Below, in pieces: positions 24,048 through 32,819 of a stretch of DNA of 64,000 nucleotides. The translations under genes were made by a program, and so were the position numbers. The DNA lies in contig VFJS01000016.1 in assembly GCA_009885955.1 (NCBI GenBank), forward strand, positions 104,293 through 168,292, read 5' to 3'. The stretch comes from Spirochaetia bacterium (GTDB taxonomy: Bacteria; Spirochaetota; UBA4802; UBA5550). Each line of letters begins with the position of its first letter. Positions within the stretch are counted from its first letter, which is position 1. The notes beneath the pieces are model-generated. The model was not told the origin of the DNA. It saw nothing but the letters and a program-made list of their open reading frames with translations, and ran no database searches.

Positions 24048-25199
24048 ATGAAATTAATTTATCTTGATAATGCCGCCACATCCTGGCCCAAGCCTGAAGA
24101 TACATACAAAGCTGCAGACAGCTATGCCAGGGATATCGGCGGTTCGCCTGGCCGTTCAGGCCACAGGATATCCGTTGAGGCGGCAAGGATTGTCTTTGAT
24201 GCGCGCGATTCACTTTCCATGCTCATGGGAGCCGGAAATCCAATGAGGATAGTTTTCTGTAAAAATGCAACAGAAGCTCTCAATATTTCCATCTTCGGCC
24301 TCCTGAATCCCGGGGACCATGCGATTGCTACGGGCATGGAGCACAACTCTGTACTCCGCCCCCTGAAGGCTCTTGAAAAAAGAGGCGTTGAGTTATCCAT
24401 AGCGCAATGTTCGCCTGAAGGTGAAGTAGACCCTTTCATAATAAATAAAATGATAAAAAAAAATACCCGCGTGATATATATGCTCCATGCCTCCAACGTA
24501 ACCGGTACGATAATGCCTGTGGAGGAAGTGGGTAAAATCGCAGCAGGGAAGGGGATTCTCTTCTGCCTGGATGCTGCCCAGACCATGGGGGCCTTGGATA
24601 TTGATGTATTGAAAATGAACATAAGCCTGCTTGCCTTTACAGGGCATAAATCTCTCTTCGGATTTCAGGGTACCGGGGGCCTCTATATACGCGAAGGCGT
24701 TGAGGCCATGCTTAAACCTTTACTCCTGGGGGGCACGGGGAGCAACTCGGAAAAATTTGAACAGCCCGATTTTATGCCTGACAAATATGAATCAGGAACC
24801 TTGAATACCCACGGTATTGCCGGTCTCGGAGCAGGAGTGGATTTTATTTTGAATACCGGGGTTGCGGCGATTAGAAAAAAGGAAATCGAGCTTTCCGGAA
24901 AATTTATGGAGGAAGCCGGAACAGTGAAGGGCCTCAGGCTTTTCGGGCCGGTTGATCCGTTAAAAAAGACACCGGTTGTTTCATTTTTATTAAATGGAAG
25001 AGACCCCGCAGATATAGCATTGAAACTGGATGAACAGTTCGGAATCCTTTCAAGGGCCGGCCTTCATTGCGCACCATCAGCTCATATGACCATCGGCAGC
25101 TTTCCAGGAGGTACAAACAGGTTCAGTTTCGGCTACTTCAATTCCATGGATGATGTGAAAGCTGCCATTAAAGCAGTTGAGGAATTGTCGATAGAATGA
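24048..25199 (+). CDS. Cysteine desulfurase / selenocysteine lyase-like PLP enzyme
   Basis: This 383-residue class V aminotransferase begins M-K-L-I-Y-L-D-N-A-A-T-S-W-P-K-P, which is where the family begins, with AGGAG just before the ATG; an in-phase ATG at 24015 overlaps the LysR stop. The PLP Lys sits in A-F-T-G-H-K-S-L-F near residue 200 and the sulfur-accepting Cys in G-L-H-C-A-P-S near 341. It removes S or Se from cysteine or selenocysteine as enzyme-bound persulfide. Being followed by YedF suggests delivery to selenium metabolism. Confidence 0.92.
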   Translation: MKLIYLDNAATSWPKPEDTYKAADSYARDIGGSPGRSGHRISVEAARIVFDARDSLSMLMGAGNPMRIVFCKNATEALNISIFGLLNPGDHAIATGMEHNSVLRPLKALEKRGVELSIAQCSPEGEVDPFIINKMIKKNTRVIYMLHASNVTGTIMPVEEVGKIAAGKGILFCLDAAQTMGALDIDVLKMNISLLAFTGHKSLFGFQGTGGLYIREGVEAMLKPLLLGGTGSNSEKFEQPDFMPDKYESGTLNTHGIAGLGAGVDFILNTGVAAIRKKEIELSGKFMEEAGTVKGLRLFGPVDPLKKTPVVSFLLNGRDPADIALKLDEQFGILSRAGLHCAPSAHMTIGSFPGGTNRFSFGYFNSMDDVKAAIKAVEELSIE

Positions 25200-25235
25200 G
25201 CACCTTTAAAATTTATGGCCCTGACTATAAAATCA

Positions 25236-25303
25236 GCCACAGAGACACTGAGGCACAGAGTATTATGATTTTTATTATCTCTGTGTCTCTGCGCCTCCGT
25301 GGC
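25236..25303. repeat. Stem-loop repeat of the CTCTGTG...CGCCTCCGTGG family
   Basis: The arms at 25236-25260 and 25279-25303 pair with a few mismatches around an AT-rich loop, with TTTTTTCTTTTT just after. It is a relative of the core of repeats A to D and of the arm at 63775. It sits inside the operon, between the desulfurase and yedF genes. Confidence 0.75.
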
Positions 25304-25370
25304 AAAATTTTTTTCTTTTTGACATATCCGCAAGAAACATGTGTAAAAATAAATATTTCAGGAGTGCAAC

Positions 25371-25979
25371 ATGACGTATAAAATAAATGCTGCAGGGCTT
25401 CAATGCCCTGAGCCTGTTATCCTGGCAAAAAAGGGTATTGAGTCACATGGGGATATAGAGATCACGGTGGATAATGATACCGCGGTGGAAAATATCGGCC
25501 GTCTGGGAACGAAACTCGGATGTAAGATGAATATTGTGAAAGGGGAGAAGGGCCTTTATCATATCAATATAAAAAACTGTACTGAAGCGGCAAGTATTAT
25601 TTCAACACCGGAAGGGTGCCGGGAAACCGGCAGTGAAAACACCGGCGGCCCGGTTGTAGTAATATCGGGCGATACAATGGGTAAAGGAAATGATGAATTG
25701 GGGAGGATCTTAATGAAGGCATTCATCCATACGATCCTTGAGGCTGATACAAAGCCTGGAAGTATTATCTTCTATAACAGCGGGGTTAAACTTGCTGCGG
25801 CCGGTTCTGATGTTGCCGGGGATCTGGTTGAACTGGAAAAAACGGGTGTCGAAATTCTCATCTGCGGGACCTGTGCCGCTTTTTTCGGCATGAAGGACAA
25901 CATCGCTGCGGGTCATATTTCAAACATGTATGATATTGTTAATTACCTCACCGCAGCGGCACGTATTATCCAGCCCTGA
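25371..25979 (+). CDS. yedF: Selenium-metabolism protein YedF (TusA and DsrE-like domains)
   Basis: The 202-residue protein joins an N-terminal TusA domain (L-Q-C-P-E-P-V, Cys12) with a C-terminal DsrE/F-like domain carrying C-G-T-C-A-A-F-F-G near residue 164. YedF is thought to carry S or Se as a persulfide or perselenide in organisms that make selenocysteine or selenouridine. AGGAG precedes the ATG. The neighbours (desulfurase before, DUF3343 after) are the usual partners. Confidence 0.93.
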   Translation: MTYKINAAGLQCPEPVILAKKGIESHGDIEITVDNDTAVENIGRLGTKLGCKMNIVKGEKGLYHINIKNCTEAASIISTPEGCRETGSENTGGPVVVISGDTMGKGNDELGRILMKAFIHTILEADTKPGSIIFYNSGVKLAAAGSDVAGDLVELEKTGVEILICGTCAAFFGMKDNIAAGHISNMYDIVNYLTAAARIIQP

Positions 25980-26003
25980 AAAAATATTCTGCCGTAAGGG
26001 GTC

Positions 26004-26225
26004 ATGATGCCTGAATATTATGTTCTGATGTTTAAATCGGTAACCGGAGCAATGCAGGCCGAAAAAATCCTGAAAAAATCGGCCATTCCGTTCAAGATTA
26101 TTCCGCTTCCAAAGACCATAAGCACAGATTGCGGCATCTGCATCAGGTTTGAGGCTGAACAGCTTGAAAGCATCAAGCTGGCCCTTGCATCAAAGGTTGA
26201 ATACTCTGATATAAGAAAAATATAA
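26004..26225 (+). CDS. DUF3343 putative Se/S carrier protein
   Basis: The 73-residue protein (72 from the second ATG) has F-K-S-V-T-G-A-M-Q-A-E-K-I-L-K and D-C-G-I-C-I-R-F-E with a Cys pair, typical of DUF3343, commonly linked with YedF and called a putative selenium or sulfur carrier. It starts 25 bases after yedF. Confidence 0.88.
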   Translation: MMPEYYVLMFKSVTGAMQAEKILKKSAIPFKIIPLPKTISTDCGICIRFEAEQLESIKLALASKVEYSDIRKI

Positions 26226-26232
26226 TGCCGGC

Positions 26233-28569
26233 TTAACCGCACTTGGAATAGCCGCAGGATCGGCATACCGAACATCCGGACTCATATTCCAGGGGGCCGT
26301 GGCAATCGGGGCAGACTCCAACCATAACAATATCGTTCCCTTTCCCATTCGTTTCTGCCGTGCTCTTGGCGCTGTCCATTGGATCTGCACTCTCCATGGC
26401 AACAAGGTTTAACCCGCTATGTCTTTCTATTGCCTTGGCTATGGCATCGGAGCATGAATATATCTTGCCCCCCTTTTCCCATGCCTGGTTGGGGCACCGT
26501 ACCCCTTTGAGCTGCTTTATTATCTGGTTCTTATCAATACCGCACCGGAGGGAAAGGGAGATGAGCCTGCTCACTGCCTCGGTCTGGCTCGCCGCGCATC
26601 CTCCGCTTTTACCCATTGTGGCAAATACTTCAAAGAGCCCCTTATCGTCTTCATTTATCGTTACATAGAGTGAGCCGCACCCGGTGGCCATTTTTCTCGT
26701 TGAACCGAAGTTGGTTATGCCCCTTGATCTGGGAGAAGGATGCATCTGGGCCGCGGTCTCTGTGGTTTCGGGCCCGGCTTTTTTGCTTTTTTGCGAGCTT
26801 TTAGTTTCAAGGACCTGCTCGTCCCTTGAGCCGTCGCGGTACACCGTAACCCCTTTGCATCCCAGCTTGTATGCAAGTGTATAGACCTGTTCTATATCCT
26901 CAATAGTTGCATCATTGGCAAAGTTGACTGTCTTGGAAACAGCATTGTCAACATACTTCTGGAATTCAGCCTGTATCCTGATATGGAATTCAGGTGAAAC
27001 TTCATGGGCCGTCACGAAGACATTTTTTATGTCTTCAGGGATCTCCTCAATGCCGGAAAGGGACCCATGCTCCGCTACCTGATTAATAACGGCATCGGTG
27101 AAAAATTTTTTTTCCCTGGCAGTCTCTTCAAAAAGAGGGTTCGTCTCCACCAGGACATTGTTGTCCATTACATTTCTGACATAGGCCAGGGCAAATATGG
27201 GTTCAATACCGCTGGATGAGTTTGCTATGATACTGATGGTCCCGGTTGGCGCTATGGTGGTTGTTGTTGCGTTCCTCAGGGGCTTTTTTCCTGAGGCGAA
27301 ATATTCTGACTTTTCAAAGTTGGGGAAGGCTCCCCTTTCTGCAGCCAGTTCCATGGACACCTTTTTTGATTCATCCTGGATTGCAGACATAATCTCAGCC
27401 GCAACTGCAATGGCCGCATCGGAATTGTACGGGATATTCAACCTGATCAGAAGATCTGCGAAACCCATGACACCGAGGCCTATTTTTCTGTTACAGGTTG
27501 TTTTTTCCTTTATGATTTCCAGCGGGTAATTGTTAACATCAATTACATTATCCAGGAAATGAACCGAGGTCCTTGTTATTTCTCTGAGAATGTCATAATC
27601 AATGGAAAATTCCCCGTTTTTTCCTGCCAGAATAGTATTCAGGTTTATTGATCCAAGGTTGCAGGATTCATAGGGCAGGAGCGGCTGTTCTCCGCAGGGG
27701 TTTGTGCTCTCTATGAGCCCGATTTTTTTTAGAGGATTGTATTCATTTATCCTGTCTATGAAAACAATTCCAGGTTCGCCATTGTGCCATGCCTTTTTCA
27801 CTATAAGGTTGAATATATCCCTGGCTTTTACCTTTTTAACCGGATTGCCGTTCCTGGGATTTTTCAGTTCATAATCGCCATCTTTATCCAGGGCTCCAAT
27901 GAACTCATCGGTGAGAGCTACTGAGATATTGAAGTTGGTCAGTGAGCTGCTGTCTTCCTTTGAAGATATGAACTCAACTATGTCGGGGTGATCGACCCTG
28001 AGTATGGCCATATTGGCCCCCCGTCTGGTGCCCCCCTGCTTGACAGTTTCGGTCGCGGCATTGAATATGTTCATGAAGGATATGGGCCCGCTCGATATTC
28101 CGGCAGTGGAGCTGACAAAATCATTTTTGGGCCTGAGCTTGGAAAAGGAGAATCCCGTGCCTCCGCCGCTTTTGTGGATAAGCGCCATCTGTTTAACGGA
28201 TTCGAAAATATCAACCATTGTATCTTCAACAGGGAGGACAAAACATGCTGATAGCTGTCCCAGGGTTCTTCCGGCATTCATGAGCGTGGGGCTGTTTGGA
28301 AGAAACTGGAGCCTGGCCATTATTTCATAAAAGCTGTTTGCAGTTCTGGCAACATCATCTGCGGATTTGCCGTACGCAAAATCCGCATGGGCTATATATT
28401 TTGCCACCCGTTCAAAAAGTTCCCTCGGTGTTTCGTTTACTTTTCCGGTGTTGTCCTTGGAAAGGTATCTTTTTTCCAGGACGATCAGTGAATTTTTATA
28501 GAGCTTGGGTTCTATTTTAGAACTAATTTTTATACTGCTCCATCCGGGGTTGTCATTTTTTTTGTTCAA
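26233..28569 (-). CDS. nrdJ: Adenosylcobalamin-dependent (class II) ribonucleoside-diphosphate reductase
   Basis: The 778-residue enzyme has L-P-N-S-P-T-L-M-N-A-G and S-G-G-G-T-G-F-S-F-S-K-L-R near the N-terminus. It also has N-P-C-G-E-Q-P-L, which holds the radical Cys, and Y-R-D-G-S-R-D-E-Q-V-L near the C-terminal part. The tail carries Cys-rich C-P-D-C and C-R-S-C-G-Y, a redox or zinc element typical of NrdJ. It reduces ribonucleotides for DNA synthesis using vitamin B12. Translation starts at TTG 28569, just after the carA stop; the GAGG site overlaps that stop. Confidence 0.97.
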   Translation of the reverse strand: MNKKNDNPGWSSIKISSKIEPKLYKNSLIVLEKRYLSKDNTGKVNETPRELFERVAKYIAHADFAYGKSADDVARTANSFYEIMARLQFLPNSPTLMNAGRTLGQLSACFVLPVEDTMVDIFESVKQMALIHKSGGGTGFSFSKLRPKNDFVSSTAGISSGPISFMNIFNAATETVKQGGTRRGANMAILRVDHPDIVEFISSKEDSSSLTNFNISVALTDEFIGALDKDGDYELKNPRNGNPVKKVKARDIFNLIVKKAWHNGEPGIVFIDRINEYNPLKKIGLIESTNPCGEQPLLPYESCNLGSINLNTILAGKNGEFSIDYDILREITRTSVHFLDNVIDVNNYPLEIIKEKTTCNRKIGLGVMGFADLLIRLNIPYNSDAAIAVAAEIMSAIQDESKKVSMELAAERGAFPNFEKSEYFASGKKPLRNATTTTIAPTGTISIIANSSSGIEPIFALAYVRNVMDNNVLVETNPLFEETAREKKFFTDAVINQVAEHGSLSGIEEIPEDIKNVFVTAHEVSPEFHIRIQAEFQKYVDNAVSKTVNFANDATIEDIEQVYTLAYKLGCKGVTVYRDGSRDEQVLETKSSQKSKKAGPETTETAAQMHPSPRSRGITNFGSTRKMATGCGSLYVTINEDDKGLFEVFATMGKSGGCAASQTEAVSRLISLSLRCGIDKNQIIKQLKGVRCPNQAWEKGGKIYSCSDAIAKAIERHSGLNLVAMESADPMDSAKSTAETNGKGNDIVMVGVCPDCHGPLEYESGCSVCRSCGYSKCG

Positions 28570-28573
28570 TGCG

Positions 28574-29656
28574 CTACCTCTTGATCATTTTATAAAATTC
28601 ATTAAATAGATATTGCGAGTCATGGGGACCCGGGCTGGCCTCCGGGTGATACTGTACCGCCATAAGAGGAATCTTTTTGTGCCTTATTCCTTCCACCGTA
28701 TTGTCATTCAGATTGATATGCGTGATTTCAATGTCTCTGATTTTTTTCATGGATTCTATGTCTACTGCGAAGCCATGGTTCTGGGATGTTATTTCAATAT
28801 TGCCTGTAATCATATTTTTTACCGGCTGGTTTGCGCCCCTGTGCCCGAATTTTAGTTTAAATGTCCTTGCTCCCAGGCCCAGGGCGATGAACTGGTGGCC
28901 AAGGCATATTCCAAAAGTTGGAATCCCCTCCTTGACAGCGCTGGTTACAAGATCCTTGCCATAGGGGACGGCATCAGGATCGCCCGGGCCGTTTGATAGA
29001 AAAATCGCATCGTGCCTCTCCTTTAAAACCTGGCGCAGGGGCATGCTCCCAGGGTAGACCGTTACATTGAAGCCAGTATTTACAAGAAGGGTTAGTATGT
29101 TTTTTTTTACTCCAAAGTCAAAAACAGCTACTTTGGGCCTTCCATCTTTTTTATCTCCATAGTCATAGGGCTCCCTGCAGGAAACCCCGGAGGCAAGGTC
29201 GCTCCCTTCCATTTTTGGATGCGCCAGGAGCCTTTTAAGCGCGCCTTTTTTGTCATGGAAAATACCTGCCCTCATGGCGCCCCTGTCCCTGATATGCCTT
29301 GTTATTTTTCTGGTGTCAACACCTTCAATTGCCGGGATGCCCGCATTTTTCAGATATTCTCCAAGAGACCGTACTGCCCTGAAGTTGGAATAGGTTTTAC
29401 TATATTCCTTTACTACAAAACCGTCAACCTGGATCCTGGAGGATTCGCCATCGTCATCATTAATGCCGTAATTTCCAATCATGGGATAGGTCATGGTGAC
29501 AATCTGGCCGCTGTAGGATGGGTCCGTCAGAACCTCCTGGTATCCGCTCATTGATGTATTGAATACAATCTCTCCGATTGTTTCCATGTCAGATCCGAAT
29601 CCTGTTCCCTCAAATTCCAGGCCGTCTTCAAGAATTAAATAGGATTTTTTTGTCAT
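28574..29656 (-). CDS. carA: Carbamoyl-phosphate synthase small subunit
   Basis: The 360-residue glutaminase subunit has the catalytic C-L-G-H-Q near residue 248 and V-Q-Y-H-P-E-A with the His/Glu. It supplies ammonia to CarB for pyrimidine and arginine synthesis. carB is not in the window; argB, on the same strand 280 bases upstream, shares the arginine theme. GAGGT precedes the ATG. Confidence 0.96.
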   Translation of the reverse strand: MTKKSYLILEDGLEFEGTGFGSDMETIGEIVFNTSMSGYQEVLTDPSYSGQIVTMTYPMIGNYGINDDDGESSRIQVDGFVVKEYSKTYSNFRAVRSLGEYLKNAGIPAIEGVDTRKITRHIRDRGAMRAGIFHDKKGALKRLLAHPKMEGSDLASGVSCREPYDYGDKKDGRPKVAVFDFGVKKNILTLLVNTGFNVTVYPGSMPLRQVLKERHDAIFLSNGPGDPDAVPYGKDLVTSAVKEGIPTFGICLGHQFIALGLGARTFKLKFGHRGANQPVKNMITGNIEITSQNHGFAVDIESMKKIRDIEITHINLNDNTVEGIRHKKIPLMAVQYHPEASPGPHDSQYLFNEFYKMIKR

Positions 29657-29934
29657 AAAGACCTCATGGAGTACAATTGATAAAAATCAAGCCGGCATTT
29701 TATAAGCTTTCTGTAGTCTGATGATTCTTCTCCTGCAGCATGTATTAATGAGCCTGCTAAAAAAATCATGGGGGAATTAAATCGGAGTCTGCTGAAATCC
29801 CCAATATTATGTCTTATTTAATGCTGATAAGATGTGTTAAAATCTGCCCATTAATTTACAAGAAAAAAATATAAAATAAATAAATAATAATTCCCGGCGC
29901 TGAAACCTGTATTCAGCAGCATTAAAATTAACTC

Positions 29935-30795
29935 TTAATTTATAATCTCTGTACCGATTCCGGCATTTGTGAATATTTCAAGGAGAACAGCGTGTTCCAC
30001 CCTTCCGTCAATTATATGGGTTTTTTTTACGCCCCCGTTCAGGGCCTCGACACAGCAATTGACTTTTGGTATCATTCCGCCGGTAATTATCCCTTTTTCC
30101 ATCAGGGCTGCGATTTTACTTTTTTTAATAGTTGTTGCCAGTTCTTTCTCAATCATTACGCCCTCTATGTCTGTGAGGAGTATGAGTTTATCCGCTTTCA
30201 GGGCTTCGGCAATTTTCCCGGCTGCAAGGTCTGCGTTGATATTATAGGTTTCCCCTTTTTCATCGGCGCCGATAGGCGCTATTACCGGAATAAACCTGTC
30301 CCTGTCCAGGGTTTCAAGGATTTCGGGGTTGATTTTTTTTACATCACCCACATTTCCGATATCTATCTCTTTCCCATTTTCAATAGGGTACATTTTTCTT
30401 GCTATAATCAGGCCGCCGTCCTTGCCGGAGATGCCTACACCCTTTCCACCCACGATATTTATGTTATTCACAATCTCCTTGTTGACCTTGCCCACGAGCA
30501 CCATTTCAACAATCTCCATTGTCGCGCTATCAGTAATTCTCATGCCGTTTTTAAATTCGCTCTTTATTCCGAGCTGGTTCAGCAGTGAGCCTATCTGCGG
30601 GCCGCCGCCATGGACAATAACAGGATTAATACCTATCAGTTTCAGGAGCACCATGTCAAGAGCAAAGGACTTTTTCAACTCATTGTCAATCATGGCATTT
30701 CCGCCATATTTAATGACAATTGTTTTCCCACTGAATTCTTTGATATACGGGAATGATTCAATCAGGGTGTTTACAGTATCCTTGTATTTTTCCAT
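29935..30795 (-). CDS. argB: Acetylglutamate kinase
   Basis: This 286-residue enzyme has V-I-K-Y-G-G-N-A-M near residue 27, V-H-G-G-G-P-Q-I-G near 63 and [15 protein letters not shown] near 255. It phosphorylates N-acetylglutamate in arginine synthesis. The length is normal. Confidence 0.97.
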   Translation of the reverse strand: MEKYKDTVNTLIESFPYIKEFSGKTIVIKYGGNAMIDNELKKSFALDMVLLKLIGINPVIVHGGGPQIGSLLNQLGIKSEFKNGMRITDSATMEIVEMVLVGKVNKEIVNNINIVGGKGVGISGKDGGLIIARKMYPIENGKEIDIGNVGDVKKINPEILETLDRDRFIPVIAPIGADEKGETYNINADLAAGKIAEALKADKLILLTDIEGVMIEKELATTIKKSKIAALMEKGIITGGMIPKVNCCVEALNGGVKKTHIIDGRVEHAVLLEIFTNAGIGTEIIN

Positions 30796-30936
30796 AGTTT
30801 GCTCTATCCCGGATGCATTAATTCGAAATCCATCTGATTTTATTATTCGAGGTTCTCTACTATTATATCATAAAAAAATAACGTCAATACTTTTTTGGGG
30901 CTGCTCACAAAAACTTATGATACCATATTTTTTATT

Positions 30937-31626
30937 TCATCCGGGAATCCAGGCATTCACATTCCATTCAAATTTTTCATTGGGATTGAACCTGTTTTTA
31001 TATTCCATGCTCCGGTTTCCCGGGACATAATATCCCAGGTAATAATATTTCAATCCCAGCGCAAGGGCGTATTCAATCTCTTTTATAACGCTGTAGGTCC
31101 CAAGCCTGAAATCCTGGAAGGATGTTTTATATACAAAATATACAGAACTGAGGGACTCACCTGATCTGTCTATGAATCCAACTGCAGCAAGTTCATCCTG
31201 ATAATAATATTCCGATTGGATCGAAGGGCATGACCGGGCATAAAAAGTTGCAATAAAATCGTCGGGTGTTGTATATTTCCCGAATCGATGGATAGAATGC
31301 TCGGAATATATCTCATAAATTTCATCCCGGTAATGAAGGGGGGTGAACTTTACATCTATGGCCGATGCTTTTTTTATCACCCTCCTCTGGCTCTTCGACG
31401 GCCTGTACTCAGCAGTCACAATTCTCAGGGGTATGCATTTTCGGCAGTCCAGGCAGGCAGGCCTGAAATAATACAATCCGAATTTTCTCCATCCCGATTT
31501 CAGGAGCTCATTCAGTTCATGTTCATCAAGTTCAGAGGCAAAGAAATATTCAAACCTGACCTCCTCATCCTTCAGGTATGGGCAGGCGCTGAAATCGCTA
31601 AGTTGTGGCTCCTGGATTATATTCAT
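30937..31626 (-). CDS. bpt: Leucyltransferase (aspartate/glutamate-specific) of the bacterial N-degron pathway
   Basis: The 229-residue protein starts with C-P-Y-L and has C-L-D-C-R-K-C-I-P-L-R near residue 59. Y-Y-L-G-Y-Y-V-P-G-N-R-S-M-E-Y-K and R-F-N-P near the end are Bpt/Ate1 family signatures. It adds Leu to proteins starting with Asp or Glu so that ClpS/ClpAP can degrade them. The Cys pair is of the type that may bind metal or heme. Confidence 0.95.
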   Translation of the reverse strand: MNIIQEPQLSDFSACPYLKDEEVRFEYFFASELDEHELNELLKSGWRKFGLYYFRPACLDCRKCIPLRIVTAEYRPSKSQRRVIKKASAIDVKFTPLHYRDEIYEIYSEHSIHRFGKYTTPDDFIATFYARSCPSIQSEYYYQDELAAVGFIDRSGESLSSVYFVYKTSFQDFRLGTYSVIKEIEYALALGLKYYYLGYYVPGNRSMEYKNRFNPNEKFEWNVNAWIPG

Positions 31627-31829
31627 TACGCTTTATAAGTAATGATATTTAATCTGATGAGTCAAGTTTTAATTCGGAGTATTGCATGGAAAGAATTGAA
31701 ATAAAAAGTATTTATTTTTTGATATATTTCTATTTTCTTATTGCCTGCAGGATTTGGTATGATAAAGAGTAACCTGTGAACATCAGGTAATCCTGGTAAT
31801 AGGAAAATTTAATTCATGGATATTCATAC

Positions 31830-32813
31830 TTGAAGCGGCTTAAGATATCGATTGTTATTCTTTTATTTACTATAGTGAGCGGTATTGCCGGGTATTGCAT
31901 TATTGAGGATATGACATTATTCGAATCTCTGTACATGACAATAATAACAATAAGCTCCGTGGGATTCATGGAGGTGAAACCCCTGTCGGTTCAGGGGAGG
32001 GCCCTCACCATGTTCATCATAATCCTCGGGATTACCAACGGGGCCTATGCCCTCGGGACATTCATCAGAATGTTCGTAGAAGGGGAATTGCGAAAAACTT
32101 TCGGGAGAAAAAAGATGGAGAAGAATATTGAATCCCTGACCGGGCATTATATAATCTGCGGGTACGGGAGGATCGGTAGCCTCATTTCCCGGGAGCTCAG
32201 GGAGAACGGCAAGAAGTTTGTTGTGATTGAGAATGATCCCGCGGCACTTGACAAACTTGAAAAGGACGGGTACTACTTCATCCGATCCGATGCTGTTGAT
32301 GAAGATTCCCTGATAAAGGCCGGTATTTTAAAGGCGAAGGCAATTGTAACCGCTGTCCGTTCCGATTCGGACAATGTTTTTATCACCCTCACCGCAAAGG
32401 GCCTCAATCCTGATATCTTTATATTATCAAGGGCCTCCGATGAAAAAAATGAGGTCAAGCTGAAAAGGGCCGGAGCTTCGAGTGTTGTTTCTCCTTACTT
32501 AATGGGCGGGAAGAGGATGGCCCAGCTTTTGATAAGCCCCACGGTGGTAGATTTTATTGACATAGCGGTATCCAAGGGGACTCTGGGTTTAAGGATGGAT
32601 GAGGTGAAAATCAGTCCAAGGTCGGATCTCATTGGAAAAAATCTCATTGAAAGCAATCTGAGAAAAAATTTTGGTGTTATCATTGTCCTTATTAAGAAGT
32701 TTAACGGCGATATGATTTTTAATCCATCCCCTACGGAAGTGCTTGAGTCAAAAGATGTTCTTGTAATACTCGGGAAGGAAGAGAATATGAAGAAAATGAG
32801 CAGTGTTCTGTAA
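31830..32813 (+). CDS. Two-helix potassium channel with RCK domain
   Basis: The 327-residue protein has two membrane helices flanking T-I-T-I-S-S-V-G-F, a selectivity-filter-like loop, then a Rossmann RCK domain (I-C-G-Y-G-R-I-G-S-L-I-S-R-E near residue 110) and a C-terminal TrkA-C-like domain. The filter reads S-V-G-F instead of T-V-G-Y, a common prokaryotic variant. The only in-frame start near the helices is TTG at 31830. A ligand such as NAD or a cyclic dinucleotide may gate it (inference). Confidence 0.9.
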   Translation: MKRLKISIVILLFTIVSGIAGYCIIEDMTLFESLYMTIITISSVGFMEVKPLSVQGRALTMFIIILGITNGAYALGTFIRMFVEGELRKTFGRKKMEKNIESLTGHYIICGYGRIGSLISRELRENGKKFVVIENDPAALDKLEKDGYYFIRSDAVDEDSLIKAGILKAKAIVTAVRSDSDNVFITLTAKGLNPDIFILSRASDEKNEVKLKRAGASSVVSPYLMGGKRMAQLLISPTVVDFIDIAVSKGTLGLRMDEVKISPRSDLIGKNLIESNLRKNFGVIIVLIKKFNGDMIFNPSPTEVLESKDVLVILGKEENMKKMSSVL

Positions 32814-32819
32814 ACTACT

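Noticed and set aside
26226..26232. Terminator between DUF3343 and nrdJ
   Set aside because: The gap of seven bases is too short and no hairpin is visible.
29657..29934. Possible riboswitch or leader between argB and carA
   Set aside because: Only AT-rich DNA with no conserved fold that I recognise.
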